Shown piece by piece: positions 26,337 to 35,795 of a stretch of DNA of 64,000 bases (the first letter of the stretch is position 1; each line of letters starts with the position of its first letter). Under the pieces are notes generated by a model. The model was given only the letters and a program-made list of their open reading frames with translations. It made no database searches and was not told where the DNA came from. The translations under genes were made by a program, and so were the position numbers. The stretch is from Stichopus chloronotus (Eukaryota; Echinodermata; Holothuroidea; Aspidochirotida; Stichopodidae): NCBI GenBank assembly GCA_021234535.1, contig CM037838.1, positions 28,125,969-28,189,968 of the forward strand. Reading direction: 5' to 3'.

Positions 26337-26910
26337 TTAAAGGAGAAGGAAACCCTGGGAGTATATTTATCAAAGCGAAGCAGAAGTGTTTGACAAACAT
26401 CTTCCCAAAGTTTCATTCAGAAATATTGTTTCCTATCCAAGTTACACACTTTTGAAATTCAGAGAAGGGTGCTTCCATTTTTGCCTAAGTTGAATGTAAA
26501 ACAACTTGAGTAAGTCGAATAATGATGTCACATAACCACAGACAGCAAAAATTTTAATGCATTTCTTTATATTCTTTACCTATTATTTCTATCAATCCGA
26601 AACAAACTTGTACAAATTTTGTGTTGAATTACTGAGGTGTATCATGTAATAATCAAATCATTAATACTATGACTTGAATCTATGCATGACTGTTAAAATT
26701 TATTGACAATGAAATATAAAGAAAAACAAAAGCAAAAAAAAAAAAAACAATCTCAAAATGGCAGCTTCCTCATAATTTTTATATGAGCATTCAAACTGCA
26801 ATATCTTGGGAATCAAGCAATGTATTTAACTCAAATTTGGTAATGGTGTTCACCATATGTTAGTCTCTCATTTAACATTGTCAAAAGTCCTGACTTGCCT
26901 TCTCCTTTAA
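26337..26910. mobile_element. TTAA-bounded MITE (574 bp)
   Basis: It starts TTAAAGGAGAAGG and ends CCTTCTCCTTTAA, a perfect 13-bp inverted repeat that includes TTAA on both sides. TTAA target duplication is the hallmark of piggyBac-type insertion, but the AGGAGAAGG end is not the usual CCC/CCY start. The superfamily is therefore inferred, not shown. It has no coding capacity. The flanks continue a minisatellite family, so it lies inside or beside repetitive DNA. Confidence 0.75.
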
Positions 26911-26914
26911 CCTT

Positions 26915-26985
26915 GAATTTAAGTAGGAATCAGTGTTCTTTCAGATGTATCTTGAGTTAAAGCAGGAATCAGTGTTTATTAAGTA
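26915..26985. repeat. Minisatellite, TTGAGTTAAAGCAGGAATCA unit (right part)
   Basis: There are two copies: TTGAATTTAAGTAGGAATCAGTG, then TTGAGTTAAAGCAGGAATCA followed by GTG. They match the unit at 25745-25875. The MITE ends only a few bases upstream. Confidence 0.7.
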
Positions 26986-28849
26986 TTACTGATAGGCACT
27001 TTTTTTTTTATCTATCCCTTTTTTTGCTACCTAAATCTGTAGTCAGGGAATCCCAGCACTGCATGTGAACCAAATTCCACTGATTTTACTTCGTGCGTAA
27101 ATACAGGAAGTCCATTAGATATTTTCATCACATGAAATGCTTAGAATATGTATGGACACATGATTCAGTGCCACAATGAGAAAATTAAACAACATTTTGT
27201 ACTGGGTTACAAAATTTCCTGAGTTTTGTCTGATATTTGATGCTTTTTTCTCAAATTCCCAGGAGTCTTCTCCATCTAGAAAATGTGATTGTCATTTTTT
27301 CCAGGTTTTCCCTGACTTTCAGACTTGCTGAAAACCCTGACAGTAATGCATACCACTGCAAATTAGGAAAGTTAGAACACTCTTTCATGATCAGTTAGAT
27401 TTTGAACAGGAGACAACTGTGCAATGAAAATCATCAATATTTTGAAAAGGAAAGAATATTTATTATTTTGAAAGGGACTGAAAAATGATCAATATTTTTG
27501 AAATAAAATGAAAGACATCAATACCGGAACTGTCTTGTCGCTCATTCCTAACTTTTGAGTTCTCATCAACTGTAGTGCAACAGGTGAGCAACAATTCCAT
27601 CGACTTGGACATGTTGATCTGTAAAAGATTGTTCTTTTAAAGTATAAATGTGATTGTATGCATTTTACTATCCTCAGTTCTGTGGACTGCTTGTTATATG
27701 AAGTTTATAGCTCATCAGTGACAGAGTGCACTTACAGTAATTGTGCAACCTGCCATGATATAGAAATGATACCTACAAACTTAGATTATGCAGTCATTAG
27801 GCTACATGTAGGGCTCCTTGTGGTCAATGTAGTAACTCTGAAGGTAGATTTGTGTAGGTGTAGAAGTGTACACTGTTTACTGATGAAGACTGCACGAGAA
27901 CCGGTCTCGATTTTCAGAAGAAGTGCAATGAATATTTCTTTTATATGGAGAAATGAAATGGCCACCTCGATTGTGATACATGCATTCCTTTTCTTGCAGG
28001 ATAAAGACACATGTGAGGTTTGAGAGATCAAAAAAATTGATTGATATTGAAATATCTTTGATAGTGATAAAAATCCACAGAGTCGATTGGAACACCACGT
28101 TGTCTTAAATCAGATAAAAACAAGCTGCTTTTCAATTTTGACCACGAGAAAAATGGTTGCCCCAGAACATCGGACAACCGTGAAAATCAAGCTCTAATGT
28201 GAAGGTAGAGGAACATAGAGGGGAATTCATTTGGCTAATATATTCAAGAATATGTCAATATCATCGTGGAGATGGACTTACTGTTTTTTTTGGTGTGATG
28301 ACTTTCAAGGCCAATTCAGCAGACCTATACATTCACGGACTCAAGTTCTCTTGGGCTATCATATCAAAGCGCTTCTGGCTCCACGAATTGTATTTTGACA
28401 ACACAGAAAATGAGTCAAAGGTGAACTGTACATACAACAGATAAACTAGTAATACTATACTGGCCTAGTGTTTTGCAAATTGCGCAAATAGGCCATAACT
28501 TAATGCTCATCTGAATGTTCACGATTTGATAACTTGTGTTTCGTGCATGGCAAAATTCCAGGGGATTTTCCGTTTGGTGAAAGGGTGCCGAGGGGGTTAG
28601 GCACTCACACAGGGCTCGTCACCTTCACCTGTTAACACGAATTATACTTATCTATATATGCCACACCTTGTGTATTTACAGACTTGAATTATAAATTTTG
28701 AGTATTTTTAACCGATGCTGCACATTTTACACGTGCAGAGTTCGGTGTATGTAATTTAGCAAATCACAAAATACAATTATCAAATACAACATGATCCAAA
28801 GAGTATGGTCTACCTATCTTGATAGATTCCTAGTTTCACCTAGATGTTG
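26986..28849. other. Intronic, non-coding; no recognised gene
   Basis: Ordinary AT-rich sequence. The plus-strand frame at 27658-28023 (121 codons) was examined. It has several Cys near its start, but no family likeness and no supporting splice sites or codon bias. Confidence 0.5.
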
Positions 28850-28852
28850 TAG

Positions 28853-28923
28853 AATCTCAGAAAATCATTGTCACTGGTGAAATCTCAGAAAATCTCATAA
28901 AATCACTGTCACTGGTAAAACAT
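28853..28923. repeat. Two-copy direct repeat, AATCTCAGAAAATC-TCACTGGT
   Basis: AATCTCAGAAAATCATTGTCACTGGTGA is followed by a second diverged copy with an extra AATCTCAT insertion and ATCACTGTCACTGGTAA. It is a simple local duplication with no further role visible. Confidence 0.7.
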
Positions 28924-29507
28924 CGTATGCAGTTAGGATTGAACAAGTTACTGGACAAGTAAGGAGAGTAATTAAAGAACATATAACACTAATGAGAAGA
29001 AATAACTAAGTGCGGACTCTGTCACTGTTGTGTGAGGGGATGCTTTTACATATGAAGGATGCCAGAAAAAAAAAAAAAACAGCAGTTTATCAAAGCTAGT
29101 GACCTTGAACTTCTGGAAAGATCTCTGATATTGTTATGCTCATGCCCATGCTTTATTTATTTACCAAAGCTTCACCTCCCTGCATCCATTTAAGCTCCAT
29201 TAAAGTAACATCATTCAATAAATGTCACGGATTGTTGCTGTTTGAGGGATGAATTATCTCCCTCCTCCTAAACTGCAAGATTCCCTCCTCCAGCAGATTC
29301 CCTTTCAAATCAGCCGCAGACATTCATTATCAAGGAGATGACAACAGCAGCCTCACCCAACTCAGATTTCACGAGATGTTTATGATCCTACACCCAATGG
29401 GCTCACTTGACCAGGTGTCTGTTGTCTATTGTGAGATACTGTGGGAAGTGCTACAGTGTCTGGTATTACAGTAGTGCCGCAATGGGTTGAAAAGAAAAAA
29501 GGCACCA

Positions 29508-29866
29508 TCATGACATGAGACGTTCAGTTTTAGTTTTGTAAGTTTCTGAATCAGAAAGCCCTTTGCCCAAGCACCCCATGCCACTTTGATCCTGGATGAA
29601 CAAACTGAAGGCAAGATCCACCCAACCATTTTGATTAGTCTCCAGAGCATCACAAGGCTGGGGTGACCCAAACCATCTCAATGCAGAGCTGCCCTGGGGA
29701 CTGACATCTGATGTCTCCATCTGATGGATGAGAGTGTCTTTTAGCCACTTTCCAAAGGCAGGAAGGGGTGGTGATATTGCCCAGCTAAGCAGCCTAACAG
29801 CTGTATGAAGCAATCTGAGGTAGACGGGACCTGCACTTGACAATCGAATCTCAGACTGAAATCACA
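29508..29866 (-). other. Possible exon or retroposed coding fragment, about 118 codons, unidentified
   Basis: On the minus strand TGTGATTTCAG, acceptor-like, is followed by an open frame to a stop at 29508. The frame starts SEIRLSSAGPVYLRLLHTAV and has an amphipathic middle (RLLSWAISPPLPAFGKWLKD), then a Ser/Gly/Gln-rich tail. Composition is more protein-like than that of neighbouring chance frames. It shares the CATSPERB strand but lies inside the continuous exon-exon junction, so it cannot be a standard CATSPERB exon. I do not recognise the family. A tRNA-like SINE head lies immediately upstream in the same orientation, so this could equally be the body of that retroposon. Chance is also plausible at this length in 64 kb. 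Confidence 0.2.
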
Positions 29867-29929
29867 AAATATCCAGATAAATACCCCAGAACACTGTGAA
29901 AAGCTTTGCTGAACGGGAAATTTTGAGTC

Positions 29930-30035
29930 CGCAGAAAATTTCCAAGTGGTTCCACTGGGATTCGAACGGGGGGGAGACATATAGACTGCTCGGCGGACAC
30001 TCAACTTGCCAATCCAACTCTCCATCGACATGTGT
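29930..30035 (-). repeat. tRNA-derived SINE head
   Basis: Read on the minus strand, an A box TGGCAAGTTGAG (30011-30000) and a B box GTTCGAATCCC (29967-29957) are 32 bases apart. That is normal tRNA spacing. A clean acceptor stem could not be paired, and the anticodon arm is poor, so a SINE promoter is likelier than a working tRNA gene. The SINE body would extend to lower coordinates. Confidence 0.65.
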
Positions 30036-30484
30036 TGATGTGTTGATCTGTTTATTTGTTCTGGATAATAGACCTAGATTACTCCCTACTAGGATGGTGA
30101 GTTCATTCAGATGCCACCGAATTCAATCACGGTCTAAGTGAACTTTAGAGCTGTGATGACCAGGTCATTATCCCGTGCTCCGAAAGGCAAAGGAAATGAC
30201 CCCTCTAGGGAAGCTATTGAAAACACGTGGCTATATATTGACAATAACACAGGTCTAGAGGTATCCTGTATGTGTCACATTGTTTTGAGCAAGTTTACAC
30301 CTCAAACATACATAATGGGAAAATTATTAATACTTCTCCCAAGGACAAAAACTTCAGGAGGATTTGAGTCAAATTGAAATATTTAGTGAACTGAGACTTT
30401 TGGCGAACAAGTCAGGGTCTACTCCTAATTTTTGCATTATTAACAGTTTTGACTGTTTAGGAGGAAGAACATCCCAAAAAATTT

Positions 30485-30800
30485 GTAAAGTCTTTCTCGC
30501 AACTACCTATGCCCCTGGTAATACTCTTTCTCACAACTACTTAACCTTCTGATAAAGTCTTTCTCATAACTATGTATCCCCGGGTTGGTCTTTCTTATAA
30601 ATACATATCCTCCCAGTAAAAGTCTTTCTCATATCTACGTATCATCAGTCGTTCTCGCAACTACATATCCTCTCGTTAAAGTCTTTCTCACAATTACCTA
30701 TCTTTCTGGTAAACGAAGTCTTTCTTACAACCACTTATCCTCCGGACCAACTGCTTCTCACGAGCACCTATCCTGGAAAGACTTTCTGATAACTAGCTAC
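30485..30800. repeat. Minisatellite, AAAGTCTTTCTCACAACTAC unit (period about 36-40)
   Basis: About eight copies of AAAGTCTTTCTC, then ACAACTAC, then (C/A)TATCCTCC-GGT. The unit starts near 30487, 30525, 30556, 30588, 30619, 30650, 30676, 30716 and 30776. Copies vary by substitutions and short deletions. Overlapping plus-strand frames with repeated SYNYL-like residues are products of the repeat and not genes. Confidence 0.85.
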
Positions 30801-33800
30801 TGTATAGTAGCATGCACAACAACAAAAAGTGCAGGACAGTGTAAGATTATGCAGTTCTGGTTTGATCCCCCACGAAAAATGTCGCCACCCACTACAATTA
30901 GACCGATCAAATTGACCTTTAGAATGTGAACCCCACAAATAAAGTCAGAGACTCCCTTTTGCATGAACAGTTGACGACAACTCAATGATAGCTATCTTCG
31001 TGAAATAAATGTGGAGTGCCACCTCAAAGAGTCAACAACATTTCAGGTGAAAATCAGGAGTCACAGCACAAATTTTGAGGAGCAATGATGGCATCCAGAT
31101 AATTATTGAGTTCACAGGGAAACTACCGAAGAAATTCTGTAAAATATAAAGTGCTTGGAATATCTTCACCAGATGCATATGGAAAGTTCTAAGCGCTGCA
31201 ATAAATGGAGTGTTGTTAGTGTAATACGGCATCATCACGCAAGAGACTTTCCTAAACCTTTCTTTTGAGTTAATACTTTCAGGAATTGTCCTTGAAATGT
31301 GATGTTATCTGGAATTCCATCTAGCTTTTAATTAGCACACCCTGAATGTGTGAGATCATGAACCTTACTGCCTTTCTTTTTCCTTGTCTGTTTTCTCACA
31401 ATATTATCTTCCACATTCAAAATATGGCTCCCGTATTATTATTATTATTATAAACACTCGTTACTGATTTGAGGATTTCATTAGGTCTTGTGTAACCAGA
31501 TTGCAATCATTAGTTAAATTTAAAAAATTCTGAGATTAAAATTATCAAAAGGCAGATGGTGCATGTGATGTCCAGGGCCGAAATCCAGGGGTACGTGCTG
31601 ACATCTGCAAAATTTTGGTTTCCCAATGATCTTTGGGAAAGAAAAAGACTTCATTAATGTATCAAATGTGCCAAAGGGTCTGCAAAACTGTTTGTACTTT
31701 GCCCCCCCCCCCCCCTTCCAGAAATGTGATCTGGCCAAAGGCCTACTGAAGTCAACAGCTGTAAAAGACATTGTGGATACAATCAATTTAAGATCGCTTA
31801 ATCAGCATCCATGTTAAAAGGGATTTAGATCGTAATTCTTTGAATGAAGACTATTGTGTAGGTGTAACTCACTCTCCTCCTATAAGCCCCCCCCCCCCCC
31901 CTTCCCTTTCAACTGTTGTCCCTGCTATTCTCTGTTCTGCTCCTGATCTTTTGACATCAGCAGATTTTACGTCTGCCTTGACAGAGTTCATTTGTTAACA
32001 AATTTATATTGTCACTACATCAGTAAAGACAATTTAAACTCCATACTTAATATTTCATTAGTATGACATCTGATAATGTTCTCCAATTTGATTCTTAATC
32101 TTCCCAGAGGATATTAAAATCATCCTTTATGTCTCGTTGTTCCTCATGCTGTAATTGTCTCAAAACTGTTAACTCAAACTCTTCCAAATTAGATTTTGAA
32201 ACATAAACTGAGGTTTCCTGTCACAGGTTACTCAGCTAGAGGAACAGTTTATGATAAACCAATCACCCGTGGATGCCTCCCCTACACTTACACCTTCCTT
32301 GTGAGAGCTGTACTCTTTCTCACTTCCTGCTTGGTTTGACGCTCAGGGAAATACATCATTTCCACAATTAGAATTATCTGATGCTTCAGGAAAACTCCTC
32401 AATGTTCTTTGTAATGTGTGGTTTATAAAAAAGAAAAGGTGTTAAAGTTATCTTTACCAATAATGTCTGCAATACAAAAAAAATTAAGGCGGGGAGGGAA
32501 GTAGGTTAATTGCTGCGATATTGCCAGGTTCCTATCCGAGGGTGGGAACATGGGCAGTCCCAAGTACCTGCACAGTAAAATGACCTCTTTGGAATATCTT
32601 AGTGACTGATGAACGACATTTGTTACATTAAATTGCATTGTTACATTAAATTGCATTATTTACACAAATTCTGGGTATATGCATAACAGCTTAGTCAAGC
32701 TGCATGAGTCAATGGTAACATTTTCCACTACCAAAGTCAGTACAAATACAGGCACATCAGTCAGGGCGGCCCAATATTACCAACATCCCAAAAAGGAACA
32801 ATGCAAACATGCAAATCCATTCTGCAAATTTTGGTATTTTCCAGGAACTTCAACATAGTCATTATCAAATCCTAATATTGAAATTCATTTAACTTAAAAT
32901 CTGAATAAAAAAGATTCACGCTCACAAAAAAAAGAAAAAAAAGGACCGGATATTACGTGCCTCAGAAGGCACTTTTAACTGAATTATGTAATGAGATATG
33001 GCACATTGGCCTCATGAATTCACACAAGGTTACAAACCATAGTTTGAGGGGTAATATTGTGAACAAGAAAATTTTTGCCTCAAGTTTACATGAAGTTATT
33101 CCAAAAAAATTCTCTAGTGTATTTTTCTGTTAACATTATTATACAATGAAGGAATGCTGGCAAACTGCAAAACAAAATTCTGTTAAAAAAAAACTTTTCT
33201 CTTTTGTTAAAAAAAGCCGTGCCACATTTCAGCTATTTCTGTGTTATTTTCATCATAAAGACCCTTACTACATATCAACAATACCAGTTCTTGATACAAT
33301 ACAGCAGAGTTTCTGTCAAAAAATATCTTAAATATGGCTCTCTCACAGCCCAGTGAATGAATACTCTTAATACTGTACCTATAAGGTAAATTTCTAGCCT
33401 ATCCTTTAATCCATTGGTGCAGTATATTTCAATGGTGGCAAAATGAAAGACTGTTAATGTTAGTCCTCTGTCAGATCCAAAATTAGGTAGTAAATTTTTT
33501 GTTTTTGGTTTAAAATGGTGGCGGTATTCTTGTTCAAATTTTCCCCATTTTTTCCAAACCTGGCCTACATTGCAGCTGTAACGGTTTTGATATTGTAAAA
33601 ACATTTTGCTATGGTGAAAATTGTAGTTGAAAACTATTACGACATTTGATATCAGTAACCTTTGGGGGTGAACTGGAAGGTATATGGGAGCAAAATGATT
33701 TCACTTGGTGGCAAACTTGCAAGAGAACGAAACCACCAAAACCCTGGCAATTTTAGCTACAACAATAAAACAGAAATAAATAGTTAACATGCTGCACCTA

Positions 33801-33811
33801 ATAGTTTAAGG
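30801..33811. other. Intronic, non-coding; C-runs and a short duplication
   Basis: No gene was recognised. Two long C homopolymers occur at 31702-31715 and 31887-31901. A 19-bp direct duplication (TTACATTAAATTGCATT) lies at 32622-32660 and accounts for the MQFNVT repeat in a minus-strand frame there. An ATT trinucleotide run occurs at about 31435-31452. Confidence 0.6.
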
Positions 33812-34205
33812 CAGGCTTCCTCAAATAGCGGCGCACGCACCACTTGTGGTGCGTGACGTGGTTTGGAGTGGCGTAAAAATTACTGGGAGAATATTGAAAA
33901 ATTTAACTTTTTTATCACTTTTCTGAAAAGAATTATTCTGTCTCAAAAACAGGTAAATATATCTAGTACTTCCCACAGACTGACTTCACATACTGTTAAG
34001 AATTAAAAATTTTTAAGTTTTGGAAAAATTTTGGCCAGGAAAATTGAACAAACTTTGCATCATTTTGCATCTTCTGAAATGCAAAACATTCAAAAGGGGG
34101 GGAGACACCCCCTCAGGACACCTCCCCAGGATGGCGATCAGGAGCGCATTTTATCAGTAACATTTTGTAATGTGGTGCTTCAGAAAATTTAATTGAGGAA
34201 GCCTG
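33812..34205. mobile_element. hAT MITE with 8-bp target duplication (394 bp)
   Basis: The left end CAGGCTTCCTCAA and right end TTGAGGAAGCCTG form a perfect 13-bp inverted repeat. The flanks GTTTAAGG (33804-33811) and GTTTAAAG (34206-34213) match at 7 of 8 positions, as expected of a hAT-superfamily target duplication. The internal GCGGCGCACGCACCACTTGTGG-like patch near the left end is GC-rich and can form a hairpin. It has no coding capacity. Confidence 0.88.
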
Positions 34206-34277
34206 GTTTAAAGCAAAGTTTTTGAAAAACACATCAGCCACGCTAACTTTTGTAACGATTCTAAACTTAAGTACCTG

Positions 34278-34651
34278 TTAAAGGGGCTCATTGAGTTGGT
34301 TCACAAAGTTCATAATATTTTTCACACTTGTTGAGTACTACTCACATGTTGATGGCAGATGGTCAAACTAAGAGATATGGAACATCTGACACACAACTGA
34401 AACAGCAATAAAAGGCTAATTAATGATTAAAACCACATACTGTAAAACTGTGACCAGGCACTTTTTGCCGTAGCATGTTAACCATTGGCATCCTATGGTT
34501 ATAAAATATTTAGACTTCCTCACATTTTCAGTATATAACTGTAGGAATACAATCAAGACCACTGAGGCTAATTATAAGTATTAGCATGCAATGGCTTGGA
34601 TCTTCAAACACATCACAAAATAAACGATATCGACTTAGTGAGCCCCTTTAA
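34278..34651. mobile_element. TTAA-bounded MITE (374 bp)
   Basis: Both ends read TTAAAGGGGCTCA when taken inward (the right end is TGAGCCCCTTTAA), a perfect 13-bp inverted repeat. Partial pairing continues for about 10 more bases (TTGAGTTGG against CTAAGTCGA). The bounding TTAA suggests a TTAA target site, as in the 26337-26910 element. The AGGGGCTCA end differs from canonical piggyBac ends. It has no open frame. Confidence 0.78.
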
Positions 34652-35204
34652 GAATCATGTCACATTCGTCGACTGGGAAATGTGCTCGCCAAATTATGTT
34701 TGCGCCCTGAACTTGTTTTCACGTCCCCACAAATTACACTTTGAATGATTAACATTTCATTGTATCTGTTTTCCTTTCCTGTCATTTAGAATTTTGATTT
34801 CCCAAAGGTTGTCCATCTAATTTTAGAGTGTTCAATGGGGCAACAGAGGGAGGCCAGAAATGATGTCAGTATAATATAATTTTGCCACCGGTTTCAAAGG
34901 TACAAGACTTCGGTAGGGTTTACAAGTTCTGAATTCTGCAAATATGATGCATTTAATTTATTCATATTTTGGCACAGTCAATAGCATTGCTTAAAATGAG
35001 ATGGATGGTAGTTCTGCTGGCAACATCAGTGTGAGATTTGATCAGAAATTCGAGGTAATATCTCTGTTTGTATCATAGAAAGCACCTTCTCCAGCTTTAC
35101 CAAGTAGCATCAATTTTTTTTGTACCTTCTTTAATACTGTCATAAACAAATTTGACAATTATGCTACCATAATACTGCCACTCACATTCTATGAAGGCAA
35201 TAAA

Positions 35205-35795
35205 AAAAAAAGTCAAAAAGTAAAAAACATCAATTAATTGCATCATCCAGACAATTTTGGAAAAATGGGTTTCAGATGATAAATTCTGCCACATGATTTC
35301 AAAATTGTAACATAATACTTGTGTTAGGTATGATAATGAAGTGGTTGACAGTTTTCATTCAACATTAACCATGTGCTGCTTTGAACAAGCCAATGGGAAT
35401 TAAATACACTTGTAATGAATATTCAGTACATAAAAACAGCTGATTGCTGATGCTGTAATGAGGTGATCAGTTGGTTGGTTATTTGTAACAACAGTGCTTT
35501 GTTTCACTCAATGCTACAATTCTGGATACCTATCAAGGGGCAACCACTTGAAGTGTGTTTTAATACCCCAGTGAGATCCTGTACTGTTACATATTCATTA
35601 TGTTGGCACATGTAATAAGAACAATTAATTTTCAAATGTGATTTGTGTTTTACTGTTTTTATGCCATTTTGATCATTGTATGACATATTCCAACCATGAC
35701 CAACCTATGTGTACATGTAAAAAAAAAGAAAAACTTGAGATCAGACATAACCTTATCTTTCTGGTTTTCCATTCACACGCAGTCACATTAAACAA
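35205..35795. repeat. Dispersed repeat family R1, copy 2
   Basis: This is the counterpart of 1380-2020, about 34 kb away in the same orientation, with the landmarks listed there. It keeps a readable minus-strand stretch LKINCSYY against LKINRSYY in copy 1, which reflects DNA similarity. Whether the family once coded is unknown. Confidence 0.75.

Noticed and set aside
27658..28023. 121-codon plus-strand frame with several Cys near the start
   Set aside because: Cys spacing fits no domain I know, there is no signal peptide, and the opposite strand is equally open.
29930..30035. Functional tRNA gene
   Set aside because: A and B boxes are well placed, but the acceptor stem does not pair and the anticodon arm is poor, so a SINE head fits better.
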